Virus record (IMG/VR): IMGVR_UViG_3300033144_009539
Coordinates: 1 to 23,754 of that record
Reading direction: 5' to 3' (one strand)
From: a virus
DNA: 23,754 nucleotides
The notes beneath the pieces are model-generated. The model searched no databases and was not told where the DNA came from. It saw only the letters and a list, made by a program, of their open reading frames with translations. Positions within the stretch are counted from its first letter, which is position 1. Each line of letters opens with the position of its first letter. The translations under genes were made by a program, and so were the position numbers. Of the stretch, positions 5,044 through 12,181 are shown one piece after another.

Positions 5044-7022
5044 TGTACTGCCCTCCAGCTATTTCCAATTTTAGTATCACAAACCAAAGGCACTTTCAAA
5101 CGCATAGCACTCTCCATAATTTTTGTTATTTGTTCGGCTCTTTGTTTAGCTACTTTCTTATCTACTTCAATTAATAATTCATCATGTATTTGCAATTTAA
5201 TATCAATATCCTTTACCTCATTATATATATTTACAGTAGCAATTTTAATTAAATCACTACTACTTCCAGATACTATAGTTGATACAGCCGAATTCTCTGC
5301 ATTTTTTCTTCTTTTATAAAATTGAGGTTCATAATCATTTATTCCAACTGTATCCATATTCCTTCTACGACCTAAAAGAGTTTGAACAAAATGCGATTTT
5401 TTGGCTGATTTATGAGTATCCTTAATAAATTGGGTTACACCATAATATAATTCAAAGTATGCCTCCCACACCTCTTTTGCTTTCTGTTTAGGCATTCCTG
5501 TAACCGCTGCCAAAGTAGTCCAATACAACCCATACACCAAACCAAAATTAAGCGGCTTCGCATCCTGTCTCGTTACCAAATATTTAACAATAGCACTAAT
5601 ATCATCAGAAGTCTCCTGGTGAATGTCAGCTCCTTTATTAAATTTATCAATCATAACTTCATCAGGAGCTAAATGAGCAACCATCCGAAGCTCCAACTGT
5701 GAATAATCACTGCCAATAAAAACCCTACCTGGCATAGGAATAAAAACCCTACGCATATCAACAGAACACTCTTTACGCAATTTATTTACCAATACAATTT
5801 TATCCGGCTTAGATAAATCATCAGCAATTTTATCCAGCCATTTAATCAGCTTTGTATCAGTCCAATAGATTTGCTTCGCTCCAATTAAACCTTCCTGCCG
5901 CAACCTTTCCATAAATGCAAGCTTCATTAACACAGATTCTCTCGGTTGATTTTGCAGATTAGGATTATGACCTGAAAACCTTCCAGTACGAGTACCGGTA
6001 TGCATCAAATCATAACCACTTAATACATATACATTTCCCACTTTTTCCAACGATTCAAAAATCGGTCTTATGTAAGTAGAATATAATTTAGATATGCCTC
6101 TGTTATATAAAATAGAGCTTAGTATTAATCCGCCCTGTCTATTATGAAGTTCAACCAAAGCCCCTTCATCAAGTTTATAATTTCCTACCGGCTCCACACC
6201 TTTAGCATAAGCAGTTGCAATCATTTTTGGAGTAGGGTCTCTTCTTTTTAATTTATAACCGGCTTCAAGAAGTTTTTCAGCTAATTGTTTTGTGCTGTTA
6301 TAATTTATATCGCCCAATTTCTCCCTAATTACATCCTTTATTAATTCTATTTCCATACCCATCAAATCATAATACTTGCTCATTAACGTTCTATCCATAC
6401 GAATAAAATTTTTCTTATGATTAATATCCTGCAGAACAGGAATAGTTCCAATTTCCCATCTACGATACAATGAAAATGTATTCTTTCTTTTCTTTATATC
6501 AGGATATATTTTATAGAAAAGCCAAAGGGTGTACTTAGCATCATCCTCACCATATTTCGCAAATTTCTTAAACGATTCCCGCGACTCATTAAAATCAGGT
6601 AAATCCTTACCATACTCTATATTCATAATCGGTTTCAAACCATGCTTACGCTCAGTATTCAAAAGCCAATGAATAAGCATAGTATCCTCAACCTTAGATA
6701 AAGGAACTCTTATATCACACTCCATTTCAAGGATAGTCATATCAAACTGAGCATTATGAAATACAACCCTTCTACCCTTACAAAGTCGTTTCAAGAAAGC
6801 AAGAGCTTTACTAAAAGATACGTTCTTATATTTATCGCCATCAGGAAACTCTTCAAAGTAATGATTAACAGGTATATAATAGCCAACAATTTTTTTATCT
6901 CTTTTATAGGCAAAAGAAAAACCTTCTAGTCCGCCTCTTGTAGTTTCTGATTCCACATCAACACATATTAAATTCGGTATGCTACTCAACGAAGGTAAAT
7001 CACTCAAGTTTTGTATTAACAT
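5040..7022 (-). CDS. polA: DNA polymerase I, family A, with 3'-5' exonuclease
   Basis: 660 residues, ATG with AGAGGAA upstream. It copies the phage genome. Exonuclease motifs: Asp22 and Glu24 (VDVESE), Asp94 (HNAQFD), Tyr157 to Asp161 (YGEDD). Polymerase motifs: TGRFSGHNPNLQNQP at about 346-360, motif A SDYSQLELR with Asp439, motif B from Arg485 through Lys489 and NFG to YG at 497-498, motif C HDE at 613-615. There is no 5' nuclease domain, as usual for phage enzymes. The residue equivalent to E. coli Phe762 is Phe493. Between NLQNQP and RRVFIP lie about 64 residues where family members usually have about 12, so there is an insertion at about 362-422 ahead of motif A. A terminator and promoter precede the gene, and the GIY-YIG gene overlaps its stop. 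Confidence 0.96.
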   Translation of the reverse strand: MLIQNLSDLPSLSSIPNLICVDVESETTRGGLEGFSFAYKRDKKIVGYYIPVNHYFEEFPDGDKYKNVSFSKALAFLKRLCKGRRVVFHNAQFDMTILEMECDIRVPLSKVEDTMLIHWLLNTERKHGLKPIMNIEYGKDLPDFNESRESFKKFAKYGEDDAKYTLWLFYKIYPDIKKRKNTFSLYRRWEIGTIPVLQDINHKKNFIRMDRTLMSKYYDLMGMEIELIKDVIREKLGDINYNSTKQLAEKLLEAGYKLKRRDPTPKMIATAYAKGVEPVGNYKLDEGALVELHNRQGGLILSSILYNRGISKLYSTYIRPIFESLEKVGNVYVLSGYDLMHTGTRTGRFSGHNPNLQNQPRESVLMKLAFMERLRQEGLIGAKQIYWTDTKLIKWLDKIADDLSKPDKIVLVNKLRKECSVDMRRVFIPMPGRVFIGSDYSQLELRMVAHLAPDEVMIDKFNKGADIHQETSDDISAIVKYLVTRQDAKPLNFGLVYGLYWTTLAAVTGMPKQKAKEVWEAYFELYYGVTQFIKDTHKSAKKSHFVQTLLGRRRNMDTVGINDYEPQFYKRRKNAENSAVSTIVSGSSSDLIKIATVNIYNEVKDIDIKLQIHDELLIEVDKKVAKQRAEQITKIMESAMRLKVPLVCDTKIGNSWRAVH

Positions 7023-7033
7023 TTATTCCTCTT

Positions 7034-7080
7034 GTTTAAAAAAGTTAAGCCCGATAAAAAGAGCATTTAATATCGGGCTT
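7034..7080 (-). terminator. Intrinsic terminator just upstream of polA
   Basis: AAGCCCGATA and TATCGGGCTT form a perfect 10-bp stem (7080-7071 with 7056-7047) with a 14-nt loop; on the minus strand it is followed by AACTTTTTT. It ends about 15-20 nt before the polymerase start codon. It should stop transcripts from the primase operon and from the promoter candidate at 7113. Confidence 0.85.
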
Positions 7081-7096
7081 GGAGCACTTACTAAAA

Positions 7097-7111
7097 GGTA
7101 CAACTTGCACC
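7097..7111 (-). repeat. Short dyad at the expected transcription start
   Basis: GGTGCAA, one base, TTGTACC on the minus strand, a 7-bp dyad with one G-U or mismatch position. It starts 1 nt past the -7 element, so it can be an operator or a 5'-end hairpin on the leader RNA. Confidence 0.5.
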
Positions 7112-7112
7112 G

Positions 7113-7143
7113 CAAACATATCAATAAAATTTTAACTTGTCAA
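7113..7143 (-). promoter_or_regulatory. Promoter candidate, Bacteroidota type, before polA leader
   Basis: Minus strand TTG (7143-7141), 20 nt, TATGTTTG (7120-7113), a full match to TAnnTTTG. The -33 element is bracketed by two direct copies of a 14-bp sequence (7122-7135 and 7144-7157). A transcript starting near 7107 would reach the terminator after about 70 nt. Confidence 0.6.
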
Positions 7144-7157
7144 CAATAAAATTTTAA
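7122..7157. repeat. Two direct 14-bp repeats, 22-bp period
   Basis: CAATAAAATTTTAA (plus strand) occurs at 7122-7135 and 7144-7157. The 22-bp period is about two helical turns, so proteins bound to both would sit on one face of the DNA. The second copy runs 4 bp into the primase 3' end. The sequence is AT-only apart from the first base and a related string also occurs in coding DNA near 10485, so chance is not excluded. Confidence 0.6.
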
Positions 7158-8134
7158 TTTACTGTATTAAAAGGACTTAACCAATGGTTCATATACCATA
7201 AAAACTTTCCGGAGTCCTTTATCATCCCGGGATCTTTACCATAATAACGTAAACGGTATATATGAGGAAGCTTACTTTTTGCTCTAGCATAAATGCTTCT
7301 TTCCATTGAACACCCTGCATCATCATGATCTCCCATCAAAATAATACTATCAAAATGTTTAATCAATTTTCGAATTTGAAGATTAGTAACCTTCGCACCA
7401 AAAGTACCCACAACAGAATATTCATCTAACTTATCCAGCCTTCGTAAATGATGATAAACTAAAAGAGCATCATACATTCCCTCAACAACAATTCCTTTTG
7501 CGCCCTCAATTAACCACTCTAAATAAAGATAACTCCCGGTATCAAAATCATTAGTAAATTTGGGCCAAGCTCCTACAATAGATTTCCTTACCGTTCCTAC
7601 TAATCTGTCTGCCTCAGTAAAATTTGGGAATATCACTTGCTCAGCTTCTTTATCATACCTTAATCGAGCAACAAGAATATCTGCCATATCTAAACCGCGA
7701 CCAGCATTATAATCAATAAATACCTGGTCTTTATTATTATAGCTTTTTAGCCTCGTAAGAGCAACTTTTCTCGGATTATCAACGTGCTTTTCATAGAACT
7801 CCGGCAACTGAATTTCAACAGAATTTTGTATATCATACACATCACTATATTCAACTACTACTTTTTCTTCAACTAATTGTTTACCTAATTGAATTAAGCT
7901 TCGTCCTTTTCTATCACAAGTAAAGCAGTTATAAAGAAAACCGTTATTAGTTATCTTTATGCCGAAAGAAGGATTTGAATCCTCCCCACTACTATGCCCA
8001 GAATCAGGTAAGTGAGCAAACGGACACCTTAGCATTATATTATCATTTGTAAATCTCTGATAGGTTACATCAATACCTAACTCCACAAGCATTTTAATTA
8101 CTGCTGCTCGAACCTTTTCAGTATATTGCGCCAT
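7154..8134 (-). CDS. DnaG-type DNA primase (zinc finger plus TOPRIM)
   Basis: 326 residues. It should make RNA primers at the phage fork. N-terminal zinc-binding module: Cys37, His41 or His47, and Cys70/Cys73 (NCFTC), in the CHC2 arrangement. TOPRIM domain: Glu218 in VVEGMYDAL and the DxD pair Asp269/Asp271 in GDHDDAG. It is short next to cellular DnaG (about 580-600 residues): there is no C-terminal helicase-interaction domain, and no fused helicase as in T7 gp4. The separate DnaB-like helicase is encoded at 9104-10324. The ATG has only a distant GGAG (11 nt), and the 43-codon gene upstream overlaps it by 37 nt, so translation may be coupled. Confidence 0.92.
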   Translation of the reverse strand: MAQYTEKVRAAVIKMLVELGIDVTYQRFTNDNIMLRCPFAHLPDSGHSSGEDSNPSFGIKITNNGFLYNCFTCDRKGRSLIQLGKQLVEEKVVVEYSDVYDIQNSVEIQLPEFYEKHVDNPRKVALTRLKSYNNKDQVFIDYNAGRGLDMADILVARLRYDKEAEQVIFPNFTEADRLVGTVRKSIVGAWPKFTNDFDTGSYLYLEWLIEGAKGIVVEGMYDALLVYHHLRRLDKLDEYSVVGTFGAKVTNLQIRKLIKHFDSIILMGDHDDAGCSMERSIYARAKSKLPHIYRLRYYGKDPGMIKDSGKFLWYMNHWLSPFNTVN

Positions 8135-8229
8135 TTATAATAATACTCCATTACTCTTAACCAATAATAATAAATCCAATAAAATGGACTCTTTTTATGT
8201 TTTTTTAATATCTCTTGAAACCAAGTCAT
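8098..8229 (-). CDS. 43-residue aromatic, basic small protein
   Basis: The ATG at 8229-8227 overlaps the stop of the upstream gene as TAATG, with AAAGG 10 nt before it. The 43 residues include four Trp and seven Tyr in runs (FYWIYYYWLRVMEYYYKW) with Lys/Arg at both ends (ILKKHKK, ILKRF). The TAATG coupling and the fact that it fills an otherwise empty 94-bp gap favour a real gene. The 37-nt overlap with the primase and the small size argue for caution. It could be an amphipathic membrane-active or nucleic-acid-binding peptide. Family not recognised. Confidence 0.5.
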   Translation of the reverse strand: MTWFQEILKKHKKSPFYWIYYYWLRVMEYYYKWRNILKRFEQQ

Positions 8230-8477
8230 TACATTATAGCCTTTACCCATTGTCCAGTTCGGCTTTTACTCCACGTTTCAAAATGGGTACCCTCATCAGT
8301 TATCCTAAAACCTTCCTCATATTCAAGTTTATCTACTTCCTGCCTTGCATACGCATAAGCACTCTCTATCTTAGGAGTATAAATAATATATTCCGAACCA
8401 GTATCCTTAAACTGACACAAATCCCCACCTAATTTTTCAAGATGAGTAATAGCATCCTTCTTTTCAGGAAACCTCAT
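8229..8477 (-). CDS. Hypothetical protein
   Basis: 82 residues, ATG overlapping the upstream stop (ATGA). Mixed alpha/beta composition with FKDTGSEYIIYTP and a Trp-containing end (HFETWSKSRTGQWVKAIM). No known motif, signal or membrane segment. Placed between RNase H and primase in the same operon. Confidence 0.7.
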   Translation of the reverse strand: MRFPEKKDAITHLEKLGGDLCQFKDTGSEYIIYTPKIESAYAYARQEVDKLEYEEGFRITDEGTHFETWSKSRTGQWVKAIM

Positions 8478-8686
8478 AATTTGTCCTTTCCATTTTTCTT
8501 AAATTTTGGGTGTAATAAAATTTGTTCACCATTTTTAACAACAAACCCCGAATCAATATCAGAATAAATTTTCCATAGCTGATCTTTAACTACCGGCATT
8601 TTTTTAGCCATATTAGTAATCAAACATTCTAAAGTATCCTTATCAGAATGCTCAACAGCAAATTTAATAAACGCATCTTTGTTCAT
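8474..8686 (-). CDS. Hypothetical protein
   Basis: 70 residues from the ATG at 8686, which has AAAGG at 7 nt spacing. A TTG five codons upstream would give a longer form, but that TTG lies before the SD and has none of its own. Begins MNKDAFIKFAVEHSDKDTL, a helical segment, and ends in a basic tail (HPKFKKNGKDKL). Not recognised. Confidence 0.7.
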   Translation of the reverse strand: MNKDAFIKFAVEHSDKDTLECLITNMAKKMPVVKDQLWKIYSDIDSGFVVKNGEQILLHPKFKKNGKDKL

Positions 8687-8697
8687 AGTAATACCTT

Positions 8698-9111
8698 TCA
8701 ATGCCCAAGAACATCAACCATTTTTGTTCTTGAAATCCACAAGATTCTTAATTTCGGGGCTCGTCCCTTCCATATAGTTTTACACATATTAAACCACTTT
8801 TTATGAGCTTCTTTATGCACCCCGTATAATCCATTCAACTGCTTTACAATTACCTCTGAATCAGAATAAAGAAAATCAGAATCATAACGCTCAGCAATCA
8901 TAAGCCCTTTCCATACTGCAAAATATTCTACTATAAAATTTGTAATTGGTCTTTCTATAACCCAATCACGAAAACTTTCTTTTTTAATTTTCTCAATTAG
9001 ATAACGCTGAAAAAACATTTGTTTATTGTTTCCTTCAACACGAACACTACAACCATTTATCATACCATTAAATTTCAAAAACCCATCCACATAAACTCTT
9101 GTTTTAAGCAT
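8698..9111 (-). CDS. rnhA: Ribonuclease H (type HI fold)
   Basis: 137 residues from the ATG at 9111. The frame is open further upstream, but that part lies inside the helicase gene, reads as a hydrophobic shadow, and the 9111 ATG has GAGGG and GGAG just before it. The four catalytic acids of RNase HI are in place: Asp9 (VYVDG), Glu62 (VEYFAVWKGL), Asp84 (YSDSEVIVKQL) and Asp133 (ISRTKMVDVLGH). It should remove RNA from RNA-DNA hybrids, so primers made by the neighbouring primase. The gene overlaps the DnaB-like helicase stop by 8 nt. Identity between relatives is low outside the motifs, so the exact substrate is inferred. Confidence 0.85.
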   Translation of the reverse strand: MLKTRVYVDGFLKFNGMINGCSVRVEGNNKQMFFQRYLIEKIKKESFRDWVIERPITNFIVEYFAVWKGLMIAERYDSDFLYSDSEVIVKQLNGLYGVHKEAHKKWFNMCKTIWKGRAPKLRILWISRTKMVDVLGH

Positions 9112-10324
9112 CAAACACCCTCTCCTCATTAGAATCAAATTCATTTCTTTTATGCTCACGAAATAACCACTTATCAAAATCCCAATCCATATTAAAACTA
9201 ACAGCACTATCCTCCTCACGAATTTTCAAAAACTCAATACCCATTAAAGAACTATCTTTTAAAGCTTGACTACGCCACATTTTAAGTATCATATCAGCGT
9301 CCTCACCAATAGCTCTTGCGTATTTAGTTTCATCTTTATCTGTCATTTGAGTAGTAAAAACACCTGGGATTTCTAACCGAGATAATAACCTTTGATACGA
9401 CCTGGAAGCGGAACGAGTGTTATCAAATTCATCTCCTTTTCCCATATCCGTAAGATACAAACCATCCACTCCTAAAAGCGACAAATCATCGATACTCATT
9501 AATTCGTATTCAATTTGATCTACAGATTTACCCGCACCCGGAATTACATACATATCGGGCAAACCCTCATAAACACCATTTAGCCCAACAAATCGCTTAG
9601 CTTCATCAGGTCTTAATAAACCTTTTCTATAGCGTGAATACGAAAATTTACCCATTATAGAGTCAGTTCTACCTTCCATTTTTTTCTTACTAATTTCATT
9701 GGTAACAACAGCAATAGGTCCCGGTACTTGTTTCCACATATTGCACAACATCATAAGCATTAAAAAAGTTTTGCCTACCCCCTGCGGACCCATTATTACA
9801 AAAAACTCATCCACTATTCCACCAATCCTATTATCAATAGAATCCACAGTAGTTTGATACCCAATTTTACCTTTAAGTTTTTTATTTTTTATGTACTGTT
9901 TTTTTCGCTCTGAAAGATTAGCTTTAACGGTTGAAGCTTCCAGCATTTCATTCTTACCAAGTTCAATACCAATTTTACGAAGCTCAACTTTTGCTTTTTC
10001 AATATCCTTACCGAATAAAAGTCTCTGAATAGAAGTATTACCATCTGTAAGAATTTCATAGTCAGCCCTATCACGAAGCTCTGTAACATAAAATTGAATA
10101 GTATCATCCGGTTTAATTACACTAAAATCTGGAAATTTTGCTCGAATAGCTTTCTTTGACGGAATAACCCCTTTTGAACGCTTAAAATATACTTTTATCC
10201 ATTGATAAATTGCTCTTTCTTCCCCTTGCATAAATTCCGCTGGCACCTTTTTTACAGCATCAAGAAATTCATCTTTTTTACCAATGGATATTATAGAGTT
10301 AATAAATAACCCATCAATATCCAT
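9104..10324 (-). CDS. dnaB: Replicative DNA helicase, DnaB-like
   Basis: 406 residues, ATG with AGGAG upstream. The N-terminal part (1-125) is helical and resembles the DnaB N-terminal domain. The C-terminal RecA-like motor has Walker A GPQGVGKT at 179-186, a Walker B-like VDGLYLTD at 286-293, TTQM at 324-327 in the place of the DnaB H3 motif, and GEDADMILKMWR at 340-351 matching the DnaB H4 region. It is a little shorter than cellular DnaB (about 450-470). It should form a hexameric ring that unwinds the fork, loaded by the DnaC-like protein encoded at 11574-12176 and primed by the separate primase. Confidence 0.88.
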   Translation of the reverse strand: MDIDGLFINSIISIGKKDEFLDAVKKVPAEFMQGEERAIYQWIKVYFKRSKGVIPSKKAIRAKFPDFSVIKPDDTIQFYVTELRDRADYEILTDGNTSIQRLLFGKDIEKAKVELRKIGIELGKNEMLEASTVKANLSERKKQYIKNKKLKGKIGYQTTVDSIDNRIGGIVDEFFVIMGPQGVGKTFLMLMMLCNMWKQVPGPIAVVTNEISKKKMEGRTDSIMGKFSYSRYRKGLLRPDEAKRFVGLNGVYEGLPDMYVIPGAGKSVDQIEYELMSIDDLSLLGVDGLYLTDMGKGDEFDNTRSASRSYQRLLSRLEIPGVFTTQMTDKDETKYARAIGEDADMILKMWRSQALKDSSLMGIEFLKIREEDSAVSFNMDWDFDKWLFREHKRNEFDSNEERVFDA

Positions 10325-10335
10325 AAATACTCCTT

Positions 10336-10740
10336 CTATAATTCAGATGGCGTTACATATTTTGAAATATTTTTATTGTAATACCTTCTCTTGGCAGTTG
10401 CGAAATGACTTGCAGGTGTTACCATATTAAGCCACATTTTATAATCATCCTCATTTTCAAAATGTATTACCTGGAAAGGAAGCATTAAAATTTTATTAAT
10501 TACTTCTTCTTCAAAATAATAATTAGCTTTTGGAATACACAAAACAGTACGATGAAATTCCCCATCCAATTTCTCAATCAAACGTAAAATTTTTCTATTA
10601 TACTCACTAAAAGAGTAAACTCTTTTTATACGAAAAGGAAACCGCCATTTCCAAGCTACAGAAAACAGCAAGTCATAATCCACCACAAGTACAAGTTCAT
10701 TCTCATCTAACTTACTAGGACTAATTTCGCCTCGTATCAT
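10336..10740 (-). CDS. Hypothetical protein of the replication operon
   Basis: 134 residues; ATG with GGAGG 6 nt upstream, overlapping the upstream stop as TAATG. Alternating strands and helices (ELVLVVDYDLLFSVAW, then RTVLCIPKANYYF, then FQVIHFENEDDYKMWL) suggest a small Rossmann-like or toprim-like alpha/beta fold, but no catalytic pattern is clear. It sits directly before the DnaB-like helicase, so a replication accessory role is likely by context only. Confidence 0.7.
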   Translation of the reverse strand: MIRGEISPSKLDENELVLVVDYDLLFSVAWKWRFPFRIKRVYSFSEYNRKILRLIEKLDGEFHRTVLCIPKANYYFEEEVINKILMLPFQVIHFENEDDYKMWLNMVTPASHFATAKRRYYNKNISKYVTPSEL

Positions 10741-11051
10741 TAACTATCCTCCGCATCCTCATAATACCAAATTATACCCTCCGAATAATGCCCTATCAAA
10801 AACTTTTCATCGTCTTTCAAACCCAAAACAACATGCCTCACACCAAGAGTAAGCAAATTGTTTTGAACCCTAAATGGAACATTTCTATTAATTGATACTT
10901 TCGGATCGGCTTTTATTTCCTCCCCAAGAGATTTAGATTGTCTTCCCTTTGTGAGTGAATCACTAAATAAAACAACAATTTTATCAGGCCCTTCATCAGA
11001 TAAAAGATGTTCCTTTATTTTATCGGCATTTACATTTTTATCCGTTGCCAT
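10740..11051 (-). CDS. Hypothetical protein of the replication operon
   Basis: 103 residues; ATG overlapping the upstream stop as TAATG. Contains KIVVLFSDSLTKGRQSKSL, a central basic stretch, and an aromatic acidic C-terminus (GIIWYYEDAEDS). The acidic, aromatic tip recalls the tails of single-strand binding proteins, but the body shows no clear OB-fold pattern, so this is only a lead. Confidence 0.65.
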   Translation of the reverse strand: MATDKNVNADKIKEHLLSDEGPDKIVVLFSDSLTKGRQSKSLGEEIKADPKVSINRNVPFRVQNNLLTLGVRHVVLGLKDDEKFLIGHYSEGIIWYYEDAEDS

Positions 11052-11332
11052 TATTTACTCTCTGATTGTTTACGAAGTTTCTTTTCAATACGCTTTAACA
11101 CAAGCCACCCAATCCAACTCTTGTTAATTTCGGTAAGTATCACTTTAGATTTAGCAAGCTCATCATTTAAGTAGTCCTCTCTTGTAGCAGTAAGCGGCTT
11201 AACAACAGCTTCAATTTTACCAGCTAAAGTTTTTGTAAGCTTTCCCTCCATAACAGTTGAATAATGAGAAATCAATTCCTCTGCTTTTTTATCAACAAAC
11301 TCATTAAGTATTTTTAGCTCTTTTGGACTCAT
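11051..11332 (-). CDS. Hypothetical helical protein
   Basis: 93 residues; ATG with AGGG upstream and TAATG overlap. Nearly all helical by composition, with a hydrophobic stretch (KSWIGWLVLKRIEKKLRK) near a very basic C-terminus that could bind nucleic acid or a membrane surface. Not recognised. Confidence 0.65.
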   Translation of the reverse strand: MSPKELKILNEFVDKKAEELISHYSTVMEGKLTKTLAGKIEAVVKPLTATREDYLNDELAKSKVILTEINKSWIGWLVLKRIEKKLRKQSESK

Positions 11333-11577
11333 TATACTACCCTATATATTTTATCAAAATAAGATTCATACTCCTCATCTAAATATGAAGAAATAATAAT
11401 AATTCCTTTCCAACTATAAATTCCTCTTTTATAAGGAATCTTAAATTTCTTAAATCCTAACTTAACAAATTTCTTTTCCCTCTTTCCACACAACAAATAA
11501 ATAAACGCGCCTTTCCTACAAGGTTTAATAACCTTCTCATAAAGAACATCCAAGTCAGCTTTAATTACAGAAATCAC
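11332..11577 (-). CDS. Hypothetical basic protein
   Basis: 81 residues from a GTG that overlaps the stop of the DnaC-like gene (GTGA). The SD is weak, so translation probably depends on coupling. Rich in Lys with beta-like segments (GAFIYLLCG, GIIIISSYLDEEYE). Not recognised. Confidence 0.6.
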   Translation of the reverse strand: MISVIKADLDVLYEKVIKPCRKGAFIYLLCGKREKKFVKLGFKKFKIPYKRGIYSWKGIIIISSYLDEEYESYFDKIYRVV

Positions 11578-12176
11578 TTTTGCAAATTTTCTTCCAATAT
11601 TATTTTACCAATATTAAAATCAGGTTCCTCAATATTAATATCAACATATTCTCCACAAATAAAATCATACAAACTTTGCCCATAAAAGTCAATAAAATCT
11701 TCACCATAAATTTTACTTGCTAAATAGGTAACTTTGTTATTCGACATACGCCATCTTAAAAATTCTTCAAACTTAACTTTTACAAAAACAGATTGCTCTT
11801 TACGATATTCCAAGCCTAAATCATCAATAAATAAAAATCTCTTTCCAGCTAAAGTAGAAATTAAATTATCAACGCCTTTCAAATCACTAAAACTAACAAA
11901 CCCTTTCTGCAGGGCTCCCGCAGTAACATACCGCACTGATTTTTCATCAAACCTATCAATTATGCAATTAGCAATTGCATGTAAAGCCCACGTTTTACCA
12001 ATCCTTTGAGCCGAAGCAATAAAAAAATTAAGTTGTTCTCTATAAAATTTTGTCTTACTAATATTTTTATGCTTAACTAAAATTTTACGAATATCAGTTG
12101 GAGTTTCCTTATGTAAATTTTGTAAAGAAGCATCCTTATACTTATCGTACAAACCATATTTTTTATACTTATCCAT
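11574..12176 (-). CDS. DnaC-like AAA+ helicase loader
   Basis: 200 residues. A P-loop ending in IGKT at 59-62 and a Walker B FLFIDDLGLEY (114-124, acidic pair 118-119) match DnaC/DnaI-type loaders, which place DnaB rings on DNA. The first Gly of the usual GxxxxGKT is Ser55, so the loop is slightly degenerate. Residues 1-50 are a basic helical N-terminal part where loaders bind the helicase. An arginine-finger region may lie at about RWRMSNN (137-143). The start ATG has no close SD; GGAGG is 19 nt away at the end of the upstream gene, 5 nt before. Partner is expected to be the DnaB-like helicase at 9104-10324. Confidence 0.83.
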   Translation of the reverse strand: MDKYKKYGLYDKYKDASLQNLHKETPTDIRKILVKHKNISKTKFYREQLNFFIASAQRIGKTWALHAIANCIIDRFDEKSVRYVTAGALQKGFVSFSDLKGVDNLISTLAGKRFLFIDDLGLEYRKEQSVFVKVKFEEFLRWRMSNNKVTYLASKIYGEDFIDFYGQSLYDFICGEYVDINIEEPDFNIGKIILEENLQK

Positions 12177-12181
12177 AACAA

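Noticed and set aside
5040-7022. Intron or intein in the polymerase gene, suggested by the neighbouring GIY-YIG gene
   Set aside because: All polymerase motifs are in one uninterrupted frame, and the extra segment of about 50 residues is far too short for an intein and lacks splice motifs.
7042-7119. 25-codon ORF starting at the ATG inside TATGTTTG upstream of polA
   Set aside because: Its ATG is part of the proposed -7 element and its frame runs through the terminator stem; no SD.
8687-8701. TTG start for the 8474 gene
   Set aside because: The SD (AAAGG) lies after this TTG and at 7 nt from the ATG at 8686, so the ATG is used.
9112-9219. Hydrophobic N-terminal extension of RNase H (would add a membrane-like segment)
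   Set aside because: It lies wholly in the helicase coding sequence, reads like a frame shadow, and the ATG at 9111 has an SD and starts right before the catalytic VYVDG strand.
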